A DNA stretch of 64,000 bases, from positions 1 through 64,000 of the forward strand of contig CAMLQG010000004.1 in the NCBI GenBank assembly GCA_946482075.1, in the 5' to 3' direction. The stretch comes from an uncultured Erythrobacteraceae bacterium (GTDB taxonomy: Bacteria > Pseudomonadota > Alphaproteobacteria > Sphingomonadales > Sphingomonadaceae). The notes below the pieces were generated by a model. That model was not told the DNA's origin. It saw only the letters and a program-made list of their open reading frames with translations, and did not search any database. This document shows positions 61,538 through 64,000 of this stretch, piece by piece. Each line of letters opens with the position of its first letter. The first letter of the stretch is position 1. The position numbers and the translations under genes are program-made.

Positions 61538-62298
61538 GGGATGAACCTTCCGGCTAGGCCTGCGAGAGAGGCGTGGTGGGTGAAGTCGAGCGTGAGCGGC
61601 GTGACCGCGACGTAACCCTTGGCGATGGCTTCCAGATCGGTGTCCTCGGCCAGCGTATGTTCGATGCCGTGAAGGCCGAACCAGTAATAGTTGAAGCCGC
61701 GCGGATCGACGCCTTTGACCACGGTTCCGCGCGCATAATCATGGAAACCCTGCCGCACGATGCGGATGCCGCGCACGTGCGCGGCGTCGAGCGGCGGGAA
61801 ATTGACGTTGACCAGCGTGCGCTCCGCGAATGGCGCGTCGAGCAGGGGTGCGAGCACTTTCGGCCCCCATGCGAGCGCGGCGGAAAAGGAGACGGCGTCC
61901 GCCTCGTCCACCCGTGCATAGACCTGGCTGAATGCGATCGAGCGGATGCCGGCGAGGGCGCCTTCGAAGGCGGCGGAAACGGTGCCGGAATAGGTCACGT
62001 CGTCGCCCAGATTGGCCCCGCGATTGACGCCGGAGAGGATCAGGTCGGGCGGGCCGTCCAGCACTTCGCGCAGGCCCAGCGTGACCGCGTCGGTCGGCGT
62101 GCCCGTAACCGAATAACGCCGCTCTCCATGGCGGTGAAGGCGGACGGGGCGATTGAGGGATAGCGAATGGCCCGCGCCCGACTGCTCCTCCGCAGGGGCG
62201 CAGATCCAGATATCGTCGCTGAACTGCCGGGCGATGGCTTCCAGCACTTCCAGGCCCGGTGCGTGGATCCCGTCATCATTGGTCAGCAGGATACGCAT
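61534..62298 (-). CDS. surE: 5'/3'-nucleotidase SurE
   Basis: Survival protein SurE, a metal-dependent nucleoside-monophosphate phosphatase of 254 residues. The N-terminal MRILLTNDDGIHAPGLEVLE holds the acidic metal-binding pair NDD. VTGTPTDAVTLGLREVLDG and LILSGVNRGANLGDDVTYSG complete the active site. It overlaps the NlpD-like gene by four bases and follows serS by 18 bp. pcm, often between surE and nlpD, is absent. Identification is secure. Confidence 0.96.
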   Translation of the reverse strand: MRILLTNDDGIHAPGLEVLEAIARQFSDDIWICAPAEEQSGAGHSLSLNRPVRLHRHGERRYSVTGTPTDAVTLGLREVLDGPPDLILSGVNRGANLGDDVTYSGTVSAAFEGALAGIRSIAFSQVYARVDEADAVSFSAALAWGPKVLAPLLDAPFAERTLVNVNFPPLDAAHVRGIRIVRQGFHDYARGTVVKGVDPRGFNYYWFGLHGIEHTLAEDTDLEAIAKGYVAVTPLTLDFTHHASLAGLAGRFIP

Positions 62299-62316
62299 CA
62301 GAGCCTTTCTGCGCGG

Positions 62317-63591
62317 TTACGGTTCGAGTTTCGTGAGGCCACCCATATAAGGATGCAGGGCTGCGGGCACGTCCACCGATCCGTCCTCATTCTGACAGTT
62401 TTCGAGCACCGCGACCAGAGTCCGCCCCACGGCGAGGCCTGAGCCGTTCAGCGTATGGACAAAGGCCGTCTGCTTCTCGCCGGGGCTGCGGAAACGGGCG
62501 TTCATCCGCCGGCCCTGATAGTCGCCGCACCAGCTGATCGAGGAGATCTCGCGATAGGCGCCCTGGCCCGGCAGCCAGACTTCGAGATCGAAAGTCTTCT
62601 TCGCCGTCGCTCCCATGTCGCCTGCGCAGAGCAGCATCTTGCGATAGGGCAGGCCGAGCGCTCTGAGGATGCCTTCGGCCGAGGCGACCATGTGATCGTG
62701 TTCCGCCTGCCAGTCTTCCGGGCGGCAGATGCTGACGAGCTCCACCTTGTCGAACTGGTGCTGGCGGATATAGCCGCGCGTATCCTTGCCCGCCGCGCCC
62801 GCTTCCGAGCGGAAGCAGGGCGTGAGCGCCGTCATCCGCAGGGGCAGGGCGGCGCCATCGAGGATCTGTTCGCGCACCGCATTGGTCAGCGAGACTTCGG
62901 CCGTGGGGATCAGCCAGCGGCCGTCGGTGGTGCGGAAGAGATCGTCGGCGAATTTCGGCAGCTGGCCCGTGCCGAACACCGCATCGTCGCGCACCAGCAA
63001 AGGCGGGGCGCATTCCGTATAGCCGTTCGCCGCCGTCTGCGTGTCCAGCATGAACTGCCCGATCGCGCGCTGCAGGCGCGCCATTTGCCCGCGCAGGAAG
63101 GTGAAGCGCGCGCCGGAGATCGCCGCACCGGTCTCGAAATCGAGGCCCAGGGCCGGGCCGAGATCGGCATGCTCCTTGGGCCGGAAGGAGAATTCCCGCT
63201 TCTCGCCCCAGCGCGAGATTTCGACATTGCCCGCCTCGTCCTCGCCGGGCGGCACGTCGTCATGCGGCAGGTTGGGCAGGCGGGCGAGCACGTCGTTCAT
63301 CCGTTCGGACAGGGCGCGGTCCAGCTCTTCGAGCGCGGGGAGCGATTGCTTCAGTTCCGCGACTTCGGCCTTCAGCGCGTCCGCCGTGGCCGCATCCCCT
63401 TTGCCCATGGCCTGGCCGATCGCCTTGGAGGCTTCGTTGCGGCGGTTCTGCGCCATCTGCATCCGGGTGGCGACATCGCGCCGTTCGGCATCCAGCGCCA
63501 GCAGCTCGGCCGAAGCGGGAGCGACTCCACGGCGGGCAAGGCCGGCATCGAACGCATCGGGCGTTTCGCGGATCAGGCGGATATCGTGCAT
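62317..63591 (-). CDS. serS: Seryl-tRNA synthetase
   Basis: Class II aminoacyl-tRNA synthetase charging tRNA-Ser, 424 residues. The N-terminal coiled-coil arm covers about residues 30-105 ([20 protein letters not shown]). The core contains [40 protein letters not shown] (motif 2) and [20 protein letters not shown] (motif 3). ATG 63591 gives [20 protein letters not shown]. It starts the serS-surE-nlpD run typical of alphaproteobacteria. Confidence 0.97.
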   Translation of the reverse strand: MHDIRLIRETPDAFDAGLARRGVAPASAELLALDAERRDVATRMQMAQNRRNEASKAIGQAMGKGDAATADALKAEVAELKQSLPALEELDRALSERMNDVLARLPNLPHDDVPPGEDEAGNVEISRWGEKREFSFRPKEHADLGPALGLDFETGAAISGARFTFLRGQMARLQRAIGQFMLDTQTAANGYTECAPPLLVRDDAVFGTGQLPKFADDLFRTTDGRWLIPTAEVSLTNAVREQILDGAALPLRMTALTPCFRSEAGAAGKDTRGYIRQHQFDKVELVSICRPEDWQAEHDHMVASAEGILRALGLPYRKMLLCAGDMGATAKKTFDLEVWLPGQGAYREISSISWCGDYQGRRMNARFRSPGEKQTAFVHTLNGSGLAVGRTLVAVLENCQNEDGSVDVPAALHPYMGGLTKLEP

Positions 63592-63677
63592 GGCCGGGCT
63601 ATGACGCGTGGCACGGCGCCATGCAAGCGGTGCTCAAGAGGTTTCCGCAAGTTGGTTAACGGAAACGACAATTCCTT

Positions 63678-64000
63678 TCACCCCAGCATCTCCCCGATCT
63701 TCGCGGCCAGATTGTCGAGCGTGAAGGGTTTGGCGATCATCGCCATGTTGGTGCCCAGGAAATTGGACCGGATCGCTGCGTTCTCGGCATAGCCGGTGAT
63801 GAACAGGATCGGCAGGTCCGAACGATGCGCGCGCGCGATCTCCGCCAGCTGGCGGCCGTTCATGTCGGGCAGGCCGACGTCGGAGACCATCAGGTCCAGC
63901 TCCCGTTCGGAACTCAGCACGGCGACCGCTTCGCGCGGATGCGATGCCAGGATCGCGTTGTAGCCCAGCTCCTCCAGCACGTCCTGCACCAGCAGGCGCA
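63678..64000 (-). CDS. Response-regulator receiver domain, C-terminal end of a longer protein (5' end outside window)
   Basis: The last about 107 codons of a receiver domain: RLLVQDVLEELGY enters from the window edge, followed by LMVSDVGLPDMNGRQLAEIA with the phospho-acceptor Asp, ILFITGYAENAAIR and the conserved Lys in IAKPFTLDNLAAKI, then the stop. The pattern is typical of the C-terminal receiver of a hybrid sensor kinase (FixL/PAS-type) as well as stand-alone regulators. A GTG at 63989 in frame is not a credible start because the domain continues upstream of it. It lies 86 bp upstream of serS on the same strand. Confidence 0.85.
   Translation of the reverse strand, partial: RLLVQDVLEELGYNAILASHPREAVAVLSSERELDLMVSDVGLPDMNGRQLAEIARAHRSDLPILFITGYAENAAIRSNFLGTNMAMIAKPFTLDNLAAKIGEMLG

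Noticed and set aside
1..64000. CRISPR arrays, insertion sequences, prophage genes
   Set aside because: No regularly spaced direct repeats, transposase or integrase motifs, or phage structural genes were seen; the repeats present are single palindromes.

Overview
The window is about 64 kb of GC-rich chromosomal DNA from an alphaproteobacterium, most likely of the order Sphingomonadales (Novosphingobium/Sphingobium/Sphingopyxis-like). This rests on gene content and order: aat next to tRNA-Trp and secE-nusG-rplK-rplA, an Entner-Doudoroff operon zwf-edd-glk-eda, DUF1465 and YdcH small proteins, and several families of palindromic intergenic repeats. No prophage, transposase, CRISPR array, rRNA or replication origin was seen.

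Layout. 1-7.1 kb: 3' part of aat (minus strand), tRNA-Trp, an accessory block (quinone oxidoreductase / HxlR regulator / SDR, with a palindrome in the divergent promoter), a 49-codon gene, then secE-nusG, an outer-membrane barrel protein and rplK-rplA. 7.1-15 kb: PQQ alcohol dehydrogenase, luciferase-like oxidoreductase, CinA-like protein, Baeyer-Villiger-type monooxygenase, TonB-dependent receptor. 15-29.3 kb: nitrate assimilation (nasT-nasS, nrtA-nrtB-nrtCD, porin, nirB-nirD-nasA-cobA). 29.3-36.3 kb: transglutaminase / ATP-grasp-alpha-E / DUF2126 cluster. 36.5-50 kb: mostly housekeeping genes (pseudouridine synthase, ribosomal oxygenase, nadA, MBL hydrolase, glpK, DUF1465, two YdcH proteins, ptsP, RodZ-like, CpoB-like, tilS, L,D-transpeptidase). 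50.1-55 kb: zwf-edd-glk-eda. 55-64 kb: transglutaminase, CorA, rimO, DUF1761, K+ channel, serS-surE-nlpD-like, and a truncated receiver domain.

The most informative region is nitrate assimilation. NasT (ANTAR RNA-binding antiterminator) and NasS (cytoplasmic nitrate sensor) are translationally coupled. The two target units, nrtA-nrtB-nrtCD and nirB-nirD-nasA-cobA, each start with a leader that can be read by eye. Each leader has two 5-bp hairpins with hexanucleotide loops carrying A at position 1 and G at position 4. The hairpins are 32 nt apart in both leaders, and the second shares its 3' strand with the first arm of an intrinsic terminator. This gives a complete local circuit: nitrate binds NasS, NasT is released, NasT stabilises the hairpins, the terminator is lost, and transporter and reductases are expressed. 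CobA makes the siroheme precursor that NirB needs.

The other recurring theme is intergenic palindromes of five sequence families. Most sit just past gene ends, several between convergent genes, where they may act as terminators. One supplies the stop codon of cobA, and one overlaps the 5' end of the PQQ dehydrogenase gene. Functions are inferred from motifs and gene order only; no searches were run.
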